Shown one piece after another: positions 48,537 to 60,100 of a DNA stretch of 64,000 nt. Under the pieces are notes generated by a model. That model did not search any database. It worked only from the letters and a program-made list of their open reading frames with translations, and was not told the DNA's origin. The stretch covers positions 387,001-451,000 of the forward strand of contig JABBOT010000008.1 of NCBI GenBank assembly GCA_016165875.1, written 5' to 3'. The position numbers were made by a program, and so were the translations under genes. Position 1 is the first letter of the stretch. Every line of letters begins with the position of its first letter. This DNA is from Acanthopleura granulata (Eukaryota > Mollusca > Polyplacophora > Chitonida > Chitonidae).

Positions 48537-51261
48537 TTACTTGACTACTACCTTATGGTGCTTTTTCTTTCCAGTTTTCAACTTGCCTTTTCCAAAACAG
48601 TCAAAATATTTCTCCTTCTTGACAGTATGAACAGGTAATTTTTTGACCTAATACAAGGCGAAAAAACTTCTCCTGCACTCTTTCAACCTACGTCCCACGA
48701 AGAATGATTAAATACTTTTACAACTTCAATTTAAACCTCATTATTACCTCAAGCACAGCTTTTAATAACTGATCAACACTATTAAGCATAAAAGTGTGAA
48801 GAAGTATTAAAAGGATAATGGAATGAGAGATATGTTTAAACTGTGGTTGAGGCAGTTTTGTAGCACTAACAGAACACATTGTGTCGGCCTCCGTGGCTCA
48901 GTCGGTTAGCCCGCTATCACAGCACAATGACCCGAAGCCTACCACCAATGCGGTCGGTGTGAGTTCAACACCAACTCATGCTGGCTTCCTCTCCAGCCGT
49001 ACGTGGGAAGGTTTGCCAACAACCTGTGGATGGTTGTAGGTTTCCACCGGGCTCTGCCCAATCTCCTCCCACCATAATGTTGGCCATCGTCGTATAAGTG
49101 AAACATTCTTGAGTATGGCGTAAAACACCAATGAAATAAATAAATAAATAAAGAACACATTGTGACAGGGCTTTTCTTAAAAAAATATTTGTTGGGTCGA
49201 CCCAACCTGACCCAACCCAAACTTTCAAGAAAAATAAGGTTCAGTCGGCAGGGAATTCTTTTTTCTTATTCTGGCTCTTGAAAAAGACAGGGATTAACTC
49301 CACATGGAGAGAAAAAAAACTTTTATCAAAATACCAATAAAAATTCTGAGATTTTCCAAAAATCTATTTTGGAGGGTCAGTCAGGTTACTCTCAGCAAGC
49401 ATATTTTAAAGAATGGTCCAGGCAATACTAATTTGCAATTTCCCACGGCCTGTTTTGAAGATGGAAAAGAGGACGTTATGACAAAGGCATCTAAACTTGT
49501 ATTAAAACATAATTTGATATCCACAAGTCTGAAAAGAATGGAATATCACAACCTAGCCCGGTAATTAAGAACTGTAACTGTCAAGCACCACAGTATTTAT
49601 CTATCTAATATAGCAACTATACCCTGAACAGTAAAGAAAAGTTAGCAGAAACACTAAAAACATGTAAAGAATTTCATTTCTTAGCACCTCAAAATATTTT
49701 TTCAATGTGTAAATAGGTGTTTGGAGAAAAAAGAGAACAGATTTCACTGGCTTCATTTACAACTGTAAAAAACTCCTTAGTATGATTGCTGAAATATAAA
49801 CTTACTGCATGTAACATCCTAAAATGTTAACATGTTATCATACTGAAAAATCACAAAATTATCCAAGAAGATGAACATATGAACACACACATTAAAATTC
49901 TAATTAATATTATGAACAATTACACCATCCCCATAAGTATACTTCTCATACTTTGCTCTTGAACAAGACTTTTGAGGAATGCACTACTTTTTCTGCATTT
50001 GTAAATAGTACATGTGCGTACCATACTGATTCTTATTAAATCAAGCTTCTTGGTTCTTGTAAAGTGCCTTAGACTATGCATCTTTTCTTACATTTACGTT
50101 TTTGCACAAAACTTAAGTATGCATGAAGTCTAAGATGTACATATACACCCCATAATAAAAATTAATCACATTTTATCCTATGTAAAAAGAAAAACAAGAA
50201 ATGTTTCTAGACATTTTGCTTTTTCCGCTGATATGTAACTTTATGTTCTATGTTTTTCAAATGTTTCATACTAAAATGATTGTCACTAAAACAAGCTAAT
50301 AATTAAGAGCCTTACCTTTGGGAAACCTTTCTCCTTGCACTTGAAGGCCACCTTTGAATGTTTGTCATGAGAACTGTACATATGAAGGAAAGTGGGGCTA
50401 ACTTCACGGCTTTGATGACGTCTTCAGATTCCTCCATCTACAAAAATCATTTACTGTACTAACCATTGTTGAAGATAGGACAATAGGCCAGTGTAATCTA
50501 TCAGTACAATCCAACAGCCACTGCATGACTTCTTATGCGAACAAAGGCTATGCCACCACATGATTGATCTTCATCTCACCTAAAAGTTGTCACTTTAAGT
50601 AGCTTTTGTTACATTTGCCCCTTGAAATATCAGTTTTTAATGGAAATATTTTCAGTCGAGGTTAACAATGGCCCTGGGCAAGTCAGGTGAGTGGCAACTC
50701 TACATGTGATCAATTAGAGGGGATTTACATAGCTATACATGCAGATATCACTGATACCACAATTTCCGCCCCCACCCCCACCTCCCCTCCCCCCAACTCC
50801 CCTCCTCCCCTACTGGAATGGGTATACCAGCACCCTCCCTGGGAACTAGCCTGGCAATCTCCACAGGGTGGATACAATGGGGAATTCTCAATGAGAAATT
50901 CATTTCAAACCCCAGAAATTTATTACTACTACATTTAGTGTATTGCTCAGAAAGATAAAAAAAAAAATAAATAAATAAAGCAAGAAAGAAAGTAATAATT
51001 TAAAAATGGCAAAGAATTAAATAATGATTTAAAAAAAAAACAACAGCATAATAATAAACTAGATTTCTTCACGTCGCTTTTACCTCAACTTTCTGCATTT
51101 GGCACTCATATCCTAAGTTGCTTTTCAACAGACCCATTTTAAGCGATTCAAACTTGATTCGTTGTTTCCCGTCATAAGAACAAAATTTACACCTTGCATA
51201 GGAACTCATTATTTCATTTTTTGGCCACAAATTGTCATAAAAGATGAAATTACTGTAAAAT
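48537..51261 (-). CDS. Unrecognised lysine-rich gene, three exon-like blocks with a frame break
   Basis: I do not recognise this protein. In transcript order: block 1, 51261-51084, preceded by a good acceptor (TTATTCTTCTAG) and followed by GTAAAA, reads FYSNFIFYDNLWPKNEIMSS and then a CxxC (ARCKFCSYDG), ending Gln-Lys-Val-Glu. Block 2, 50437-50316 (acceptor TTTTTGTAG, donor GTAAGG), starts in frame as MEESEDVIKAVKLA. Its second half reads convincingly as protein (SHDKHSKVAFKCKEKGFPK) only in a different frame. Block 3, 48647-48552, continues that second frame (VKKLPVHTVKKEKYFDCFGK, then a Lys/His-rich end). A stop at 48539-48537 follows if the donor GTAGTA is not used. A one-base loss at the CCCC run near 50391 would explain the break. 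It could be a decaying gene, an assembly error or, less likely, two genes. More 5' exons probably lie upstream. Confidence 0.45.
48884..49151 (+). mobile_element. SINE family A, intact, with target-site duplication
   Basis: A 268-bp element: head GGCCTCCGTGGCTCAGTCGG (A-box-like), B-box region GTGAGTTCAACACC, body GTGGGAAGGTTTGCCAACAA and GGGCTCTGCCC, tail TTCTTGAGTATGGCGTAAAA and AATAAATAAATAAATA. It is flanked by the 13-bp direct repeat AGAACACATTGTG at 48871-48883 and 49152-49164. The perfect duplication shows a recent insertion by target-primed reverse transcription. Confidence 0.9.
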
Positions 51262-53963
51262 CTAGAAGAATAACGATGATGAAAAATGAAAATCATTCCT
51301 CCACTCACACCAGTTATCCAAAATATCATGACAGGACACAAGGCATCAAGTGCAACTGGCCTGCTGCTGGTAAAAGATTCCACGCTAATCTTTACCAAAA
51401 GATTTGTTCAGTTATATCAAATTTCGTAGAATAAAATGACAGCTAAATATCAGCATTTCTTCTCGGTGAAATATATATTGACAATACACTGTGACCTTCG
51501 CGTCATAGAAGAAACAGTTGATTGTCAGTGTCTAAAGTATTGCGGCAACAGGCCTACTTCAACACATTTACACTGCATTACATGAATGTATAGCTGCTCT
51601 ATGCAATACAGTTCCTAAATCAGAGCACAGTTTGAACAATAAAAGTAAGTATAACAATTATGAGGCCAGTTTAATTATGAATAAGCTGTTGAAGTTGTTT
51701 AACCAGCGCCGAGCTCCATGATTTCACCCAGATGCTCAAGTGGACTCTTGCCAAGCCAGATACAGGTAACTCAAGCGTCGTCTGCTAAAGTCCACGTGTG
51801 TTTATCTAAGTCCATATAAAATTCTAAACCCGAGAGACATCTGACTGACTAATTATTTCCTCCTGGGCTTGATAAACTTTTGTCATTCGCTCTTAATGAA
51901 TAATAATTGACCATTATTTAAAATTTACAAATGATGAGACCAAGAAAGTACACATCGACTTTAGTGATTTTTAACTTCAGTAATCTAAGTCTGTGGACGG
52001 TTTTGCTCTAGGTTTAGCTTTTGGTACAAATCCCAACACGAATTGGCGGACTTTTCGACATTTTGCACCGGGGCTGTCAAGTAGATCGACAAGAACAGTC
52101 ATAACAGTGTTTTGAACGTCTGAAAATTTGAGACAACACCTGTTGTCCGTCCTTGTCTTTGGTTGTTTCCAGCTAGCCAGTGGGTAATATTGTCAGGCGT
52201 TTGTGTAGGCACTGAATTGAATACTGATGATATGAAACGCCTACGTTGTTGTGATTTAAGTAGTCCTATATTCATAAGACCAAGCCTAGCCTTATGAATT
52301 AAACGTTGTATACTGCCTGTACAACGTCTAACAGAGGTCCATTTGAAAAACAAGGGATATTTTCCTGTCCGCATTTAGACGCTGCCTACCCTTTAAATTC
52401 TGTATGTTGCTCATTTAGGAATGATCAACCGAGGGGATTGCATGTCCCAATGGTTTTAAAACTCTTGTCTTAGGGCCATATCGGCTGTTTTAGACCATTG
52501 CTTCAGTCAAAACTTCCCACAGTCCACCATGTTTAGTCAACCATTAAGAGAATCTGGAAATCTCCGTGATTGCAAGATTCACTCTATTACAGAGGTAGCT
52601 CAAAAGCCGAAAACTTCCACAGTGTGGACAACTTATGATAAACAAAAATGTCTAGCCATCGGCAAGTAGTTAATCATGGGCCAGCTGCCTAAAACAAGTG
52701 ATGTGAGCTTAACTCAAGCGTTTTAAAACCGATGGGACATGCGATCCCCTCAGCTGATCATTTCTGATTGAGGAACATATAGATTATAAAGGGTACACAG
52801 CGTCTAAAAACGGATAGTAAAATACCCCTCATTTTTTAAATGGACCTCTGTTAGACGTTGCATCGGTAGCATACGTCTAATTCATTAGGCTAGCCAGAGA
52901 CCATGGTCTAAACCTATGTTCACACTGTGCACAGAAATCAGTCTGGGGCCCAAACTGAAGTTGTGAGCGATAATGTTTGCACATGGTTGCATTCACACTT
53001 GGGGAATTTGAAGCACGGATCTGGTTTTTCATTTATTTCTTGAATAAAATGGTAGTTATTTAGTTTAGCAGTGGATCAGCAGATAATATCTTTAGTAATC
53101 AACATGTAACTAGAAATTTACAAAGAAATTACACCTTGTGTTGTACTTTTGTATTTGTAATGATGTGAATTAGCATGCTTACTAGGTTTTACAGCAGCCA
53201 GTTTTCGATGTGAGGAAAAGTAGCTAACCAACCAAATCCAATACATGTAATCTAATTACTGTTTTCATGTCCGACACACTGGCCGATCTCACTCCACACA
53301 TACATGTTTTTCTTACATCTTTGTTATTGCAGTCTCTGAGATTAAACAACAGTTTATTCCTTCCTACCTCATGAATCAGCAGCTCAGTGTGATCTGGACT
53401 TGTTGCCATGTTCAAATGTTGAACGATGCTGATGGGTCAGTAGTGAAAATCCGTACGAATTTTCTCCCTAGATCGGAAAAAATGGGTCCGCAACCCATCA
53501 GCCCATATCCGTGGCCTAAAACTAATTGGGCTTCAGTATATGTCAACAGTTTTATGTTTTACTGCTATACCCATTTGCCTGAAATCAGAACGGAATTAGT
53601 TACGGCCCCCGGACCATTTTCTTTGCCTAGAGTGAACGTAGCTTAGGGGTGGCTTATATTTACTGATACAGGGGGAGAGCTGGCCACTGTACAACCAAAC
53701 CCATATTAAAACAGTGTAGAGACCAGGCTAGAGGGGCTAGTCATAGAAATTTACATGCCTGAACCAGCAAAATAGTAAATGAACGGGAATGTTTCCCGGG
53801 ATTCCCCATGATATTTTACGTGTTCATTTGATGTACCTGTCACTACTGAACGTTTAACTTGTTGAAGTGGTAGTTCTATTGTTCAGCCCAGTAGAACTTT
53901 ATCACAATTTTATTTCAGTGAGGTGTATAATGTTGACACTTTAGTTTATAAATACATGTTGAC
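51262..53963. other. Region upstream of BRCA2, no confident coding sequence
   Basis: Between the 5'-most visible block of the minus-strand unknown gene and the first BRCA2 exon candidate. It holds the foldback element at 52271-52910 and otherwise unique AT-rich DNA. Promoters for BRCA2, and perhaps for the minus-strand gene, should lie here, but I cannot point to a core promoter. Short open frames at 52099-52374 and 53371-53646 are not recognisable. Confidence 0.5.
52271..52910. mobile_element. Foldback element: long imperfect inverted repeat
   Basis: The left arm (about 52271-52481) matches the reverse complement of the right arm (about 52680-52910). Paired words include CTAACAGAGGTCCATTT with AAATGGACCTCTGTTAG, TTTAGACGCTG with CAGCGTCTAAA, GAGGGGATTGCATGTCCCA with TGGGACATGCGATCCCCTC, and CTAGCCTTATGAATTA with TAATTCATTAGGCTAG. 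About 200 bases separate the arms. No transposase is encoded, so this is a non-autonomous foldback/MITE-like element. The arms have diverged by point changes and small indels, so it is not fresh. Confidence 0.75.
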
Positions 53964-54128
53964 ATGTTGACTGATCAGGTAAGCGTCTGAACCAAAAAAT
54001 AAGGATTTACCGGAAGACAGTTCCATTGCTGAATTATTACTTGTTAATACTGTGGCACTAAAATGCTACTGACAGCCATTGACTCTCCACATGAGTCATT
54101 ACATCTGTTGGTGTTTCAGATAAAGGAA

Positions 54129-57100
54129 ATGAGGAAACATGAAACACATCCATCTGTTAGGTCACTGAAATACTTCATGTGCAAGCAAAGTCATGGTAGC
54201 AGGGACTTCAAAAGCTTTGATGATGTAATAAGCAGTGCCGATGGTAAGTTAAAGCATATTACTCTTTATTAACAAGTGTAAAAAAATTCCAGTGTGTCTT
54301 ATTTTAGACAAAATCAACGTAGTTCTTGCTTTGTAATCTTTTTGAGAAATTCAAACGGAAATTTTGAAAATTTTGAAACTTAAATTTTTGATTGAGCTTG
54401 TTGATGTAAATATGAATAAATCAGATAATATTGACTGTCACTGTTGTTGTCACTATGTTCTTTCAAAATTTGCACTTGCAGGCTTGGGTGAAGTTAATGT
54501 CAACTGGTTCACCGATCTTACTGAGGAGAGAGTAAGATCTGCCAGCAAGTCTTCAGGTGAGCTGAATTTAACCCGACAAAGCTGGCCTGTGTGTAATGCT
54601 TCTCTCGAGAAGTTTGAGAAAACTGAACATCTTATGATGTTTGATGAGCTGCTGTTTGTTTTAGCATAAGTCAACAATCTGTCCTCTTTCATGTGAAGCA
54701 TCACATTAACCAACAAGGTCCACCCAACATGAGAAGCACGCATACTCAACAGATCTGGAAACAACTGGATGCTTCGAGTCACATAAAAATAGAATATTCA
54801 ACTGGAAGGAACTGCTGAGTTAGCAGCTCATGGGCTAAAACTGACATGTGGTTTCTTTTAGATGCTCTGAGAAGCTTTGAGTTGCCATAAACCCAGTTGC
54901 TTTGAGTCACGAGGTCAATCTATTCCTGGCTTTATTTGCCTCCAAATACCAACATTTCATGCCGTAGAATTTGTTCATAAGTAAACTGATAAAATCCTAT
55001 CGCTGTACCTCATTTGCAAAGAATTGACATTTGAACTTCACTGAGGTTTTTTATTTGAAAGTTGTAATATTTCGGATTTAATTAACTGTATTGTGATCAC
55101 AAGCGGTTATGTCAGTAGTCAAACAGAGTCGGGATGTGGATCAGGATGTGGATGAAGATGACATCCAGACTGTTGAGGATAGTGGATGTGGCAACCAGAC
55201 TCCCTCACAGAGTCAGCTGATCTTGTCAGATGAGTGGGACAGCGCTAGGTTACCATACACATGGACTCCGGCATCCAGTGAAGCTCAGAGGTATACAACA
55301 GAATTCAGCCAGTCCACTACAGGCTCTCATCTTTGACCACGAACACTATAAATACCTCACACACAGTGTGAATGTACAGTGTGATAACTGGAATTCAGAG
55401 CATCCAAAAGCTGAAAAATTGTAAGGTTGCATGCATTATATCATCACTGTATACAGGTTTCCATGACTTTAACGTTATATACCGCTCTGTCATTTTTCTG
55501 CTTTTGTCTGGTTTATTGTGGAGTTTTTGAGTGAATGTTTAGTGCTGAATGCCTCTTTGGCAGTATTTCATTGACATCATGATGAGAACCTGTTAGGCCC
55601 ACAGAACAGTTAATTTTGGTTGTCAACTTGATATAAATATACCGAATCATTACAGTTAAGAAGTATTAATATTCAGTTCTAGCATTGTCAACTGGGAATG
55701 TATATATTCCTCCCACTGTCATGGTGCATGGGGCCTTTATGTCAGACAATAAGTGGTAGATGACGCTCACATGACCAACATTCATCGAAGACCACTTGTC
55801 TTCACCAATATGAGTGCGTCACATATGGGGTAAATTTGTCTGTCATTTGCCAAAGGTCGGTGGTATATGCCGAGCACTCAGGTTTCCTCCCTCATAAAAC
55901 TGACTGTCATTGTGTAAGTGAAAAAATTCTTTAGTGTGGCATATAAATAACAGTCAGAAAAATAACTGTAACATTGCCAGGCAAATCTCAGGTGTGAATA
56001 ACTGTCATGGTGGCAATTAGTGCTAAAAAGTAGTGTTTTATTGCCACAAATTTCATCGTACTCATGTATAAATATTATGAAAAGTGTAATTAATGTTCTG
56101 TTTTCAGCCCACTTGACATAGACGTGACATTGTGGGGTAGCAGCAAGTCTAGCAGCCCCTCAGCCCTGGCGGCCAGTCTGGGGGTCAATCTGGAGGGCTC
56201 AGCTCTGTCCTGGACAAGTTCTCTGGAAACTCCTCCCTGTCAGACACCTGTCAGAGATAATCACACCTCAGGTATTTACATTTAGAGCTTTATTTATTTG
56301 TTCTCTATTTATTTGATGGCTTATTCTTCATTTTGTTTAACAGTGCTTTGTCTAAATATAAGGATTAAAGTAAGGGAATTTGAAGCAGATCAGATCCAGA
56401 GAAAAAAATCCAGGTAATTGCTTTGAGTGTTATCATTTTGGATGGAATTTGGAAAAAAAGAACATGTGAACTTAAGTCTTACTAGTATATGATTTCTATT
56501 TCCTTATATGGTTGATAAGTGATAAGTATGAAATGACTCCTGGGTTGAAACAATGAATAGCAAATTGATTTTCTGAAACGTAAGCCAACGTAAGAAATGG
56601 GTGTGTTGAAAGTGTGATTAACTGGTGATACCTTCTAAAGGAATGATAAAGAAATGAAGAAACAAAATTATCCCAGCAGTATATAACCCGGCTTTGGCTA
56701 AGCTTAGAAGGTGTGGAATTTTGAGGTTGTAACTTTTTTCTTCTAGGTATGGAGCAATAGAAAATAAAGTAAATTTGTATAATGTGTATTTTTTTATAGG
56801 ACAGGAGTCCTTGCAAATACTTGCTTCATCTTCAAGTTCACTTTCCAATCCCAAGGTAAATGTTCAGTCATTTGGGGTATAACACATATCAATGCAGCTG
56901 GGAAATCCCCTGTGAAGGCCCACCTTCGAACTTTACAGCCTCTAGGTGTAGTTGTGAATGATTTTCAACGAGGAATAAAATGCTAATCATCTGAATATAT
57001 CTGATGTTAAGTCCTGTTCAAATGAATATTTAAATCTTTCCAGAATTCAGTTGGCGTTACTCATTGGATTCTTCATATATGTCTTCAATGCCGACGAAAA

Positions 57101-60100
57101 TCATATTTTATATATGTTGTGTATGATTTGCAGTATGTGCTGTTTCAGCTTGAAAGCAAATCTTTATCATTTTCAGCGACTGCCTCGGGCCTTGTTTTCT
57201 CCCAATAAGACAGCGGACTCTGATGTACTTGGGGTAGGATTATGTAGCACTTCGGATGGAGAGGATGATGAGACCATTGTAGATGAACCAACTGTGTCGA
57301 GTTATCTCCCCTTCACATCCAGCCCATTGTATCCTGCTACTGTAGCAGGCCTGATGAAGCAAGAATCCAGTCAGAATGTCCATAAGTTGATGTCTACTCC
57401 ACAGGGCCCCTGGGAGTCCCCTGTCCCTCATAGCCCAGGGGGAACTTTTCTCATAGAGCGCACACTGTCAGATTTTTTTGACACGCCTGTGAACAATTTA
57501 CAATCAAGACGTAGGCAAGCTCCAGGAAAGAAAGGAAAGAGAAACCCTTTAGGAATCCCAAGTCCTGTCATGGGACCAGATACTCCTGGTGAAAGCCCTC
57601 TGCATTCCATTCTGTCATCTGACAAGAAACCCAGAACACCTGCAGGTGTGAAGCGAGTTAGATTTGCTGATGAATTTAGCAGTTCTCCGAGCTTGAAAAC
57701 GGCAAAGATTTCTGCAAACATCAGTGCTAACAATTCAGAAAGCAGGCTTGCTGACATGTCAGAAAGCACAGGACAGGGCACATCAGGAGACAATGATGTA
57801 CAGTCAGTTGCTAACCTTTGCATTGTTGGCAATGTGGAGCAGGAAACCAAAGACAGCAGAAAGCTAGCTGCTAAAGAGGACAGAACAACTCTGTCAGTGG
57901 TTGTCCAGGCTGTAATAGCCTCAGAAACTGAAGCTAAGGGACATTCTTCAAGCTGTTTTTGTGGTCCAAATTTACATGTAGAAGAGACATTGGGTTCTAC
58001 ATGTCCAGAACAGAAGGGATTAGAGCCATCAAAGGATTCATCAGTGAGACATGAGGAGGAGACAAGGAGCACCTGTGATCAGGTTAGGGTGACAGCTGTG
58101 ACAGATGATGACATGTTCTTGCAAATACCTGCTGAGACCCTAGCTGACGTGTGTGAAGTGATTGTGGAGGAACCAAGGGAGCGGACTCAGTCTCACCAGG
58201 GCCAGATCAGTGCTGTAGTCACAGGAAGCAGAGTCACGGAAAATGTGAAGAAAGGCGATATTCAGACTGAATCAAAAGAGGTTCCCATACCTACATGTAG
58301 CTCTGTAGAGGTTGAAGACACTGAGCATCAGGTCTGTGAGGAAGACAAAATATGTTCTTCATCTCCAGGCAGTAAATTCGAGAGAAACAAAGATGAAGAA
58401 CTGTTCACACAGATCTCCCCAAGTGTCATGGACAGTATCCTGGATAGTGCCAAGGTGGTGGAGGAAAAAGCAGATGTCAATAAAGCAACTCCGTTTTCGT
58501 CCATACAGGGGTCTCAAAGTGTTAACAACCTTAGATGTGGAGACTGCAAAGTGTCTTCAGACATTTCTCAGCAGTTTTCCTGTAATAACATCACAAGCAC
58601 TACAGAATTCAACACGCCAAAGACTGGCCGAGTTCGCCGAGGCAAATCGAGACAATTCCTGTATCCATCTGTCCAACAAATCAACTCCTCCTGCCCAAAG
58701 AAAGTCTTTGGTTTTAAACCTGGAAGTCATGATGGGTCCCCAGTGGTTTTTGTACCAAACGCTGAGGCAAGTGACTCAGTCATGCCTCTCACAATTGGCA
58801 CGCCAACATCTCAGAATGATATAACAAAGAAAAGGTCCGCAGAAAAAATTTCTCTGGAAACCCATTCTGAAGTAATGTGTGGAAAGACTGCCAAAGCCCA
58901 GCTGTTCACAACCAATACAGCTGTGCCAACAAGGAATTGTACGAAACATGTTAGCTCGGCAGGTAAAGTGCATGTACTATTTAACGGAGCAGTATATAAA
59001 AAAAAAATGTCATTGTCTTTAAATCTTCTCAGCCTCTCAGGCGGAAAGGAAACCATGTAGACTGCTGACAAAATAGAGCTCTTTTTTGAGATAATATTTC
59101 TGAAAAGACTCAAAAACTGCAGTTTATTGATATTTAAAATTCACCACTAACTTTATAGTTATGTTATGTTTTTTTCCATTGACAGATTTCAAGAGTTTCT
59201 CAGAATTGATGAAGGACTGTGATTTAGACTTTTGTCTTGAAGATCCCAGAGAGGTTTCAGATCATTTGGCCCATTTCCCAACTGAAGCATGCACAAACAT
59301 GGCAGAAAATCCATTGCCTCCAGGAAAAGATGTTATTCCTGAAAAAGATTTTCCCGAATCTATAGGATCTAGAGGACAGCCAGAAAAGCAAGCCAGTAGT
59401 TTCAGAGCAGAGATCTCATCTTATGTTAAATTCAACAGAAACTCACAGACGTTTATAGAAACAAACAGAAGTGAAGAGGTTACTAATGTGTCAAAAGTAC
59501 CCAGTAGAAATGAGACTGAAAGATGTAAGGAATGCAGAGATCAAGTTCTTCCCAGTGGATTGTTTTTAGACCAGGGAGATAAAAGAGCTCCCGTGGGGTT
59601 TAAGACAGCCAGTGGGAAAATATTCAGATTAAGTAATACTAACCTAAGCAGGGCAAAATCCTTAGTTGCTCAATGTATGGATGAAGGAATGGCCTTCTCA
59701 GGAGATGTCAGTCTGGATGAAGTTGTCAAAGCAGAAGGAGAAAGGTGTGTACTGAATGCTAGCACTACTTCTTTGAAGGATTTTGGTGGCTTTACAGCAG
59801 CTGATGGAAAAGATGTGAAAGTGACCAAAAAAAGCATGACCAGAGATATGTCCTTATGGCAAGAACGTGAAACAGAAGCTGCAAAGAGGGAAATGGGAAG
59901 TGAACAGTCCACTGTACAAAAGATTACCACTACCATCACCACAGATTACTTATCAGAGAGCAAAAGTGAAATGCTCCTTGATGGATTCAGAACAGCAGGT
60001 GGTGATTGTCCTCAAATTAACAAGAAAAGCCTTGAAAAGGCAAGGTCACTAGTTGGAGAAAATTTGGATAAAAGTGTTGGTATCATCGATTCAGTGAAAT

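Noticed and set aside
48885..48965. tRNA gene
   Set aside because: A-box and B-box words are present, but no cloverleaf or acceptor stem closes; it is the head of a SINE. The same holds for the heads at 3786, 6470, 18050, 23119, 24649, 29685 and 45488.
52099..52374. 91-codon antisense open frame
   Set aside because: Overlaps the left arm of the foldback element and has no recognisable content.
57051..57176. Upstream extension of the large BRCA2 open frame to the Met at 57051
   Set aside because: This stretch is hydrophobic, intron-like and ends in a strong acceptor (TTTTCAG at 57170-57176); the preceding exon 56800-56855 joins in phase at 57177.
57428..58072. Antisense 214-codon open frame
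   Set aside because: It lies wholly within the BRCA2 exon 57177-58962 and has no recognisable protein.
58963..59060. Extension of the same frame past 58962 to a stop at 59060
   Set aside because: The donor GTAAAG at 58963 and the acceptor at 59185 connect in phase to the BRC exon; the extra residues are intron.
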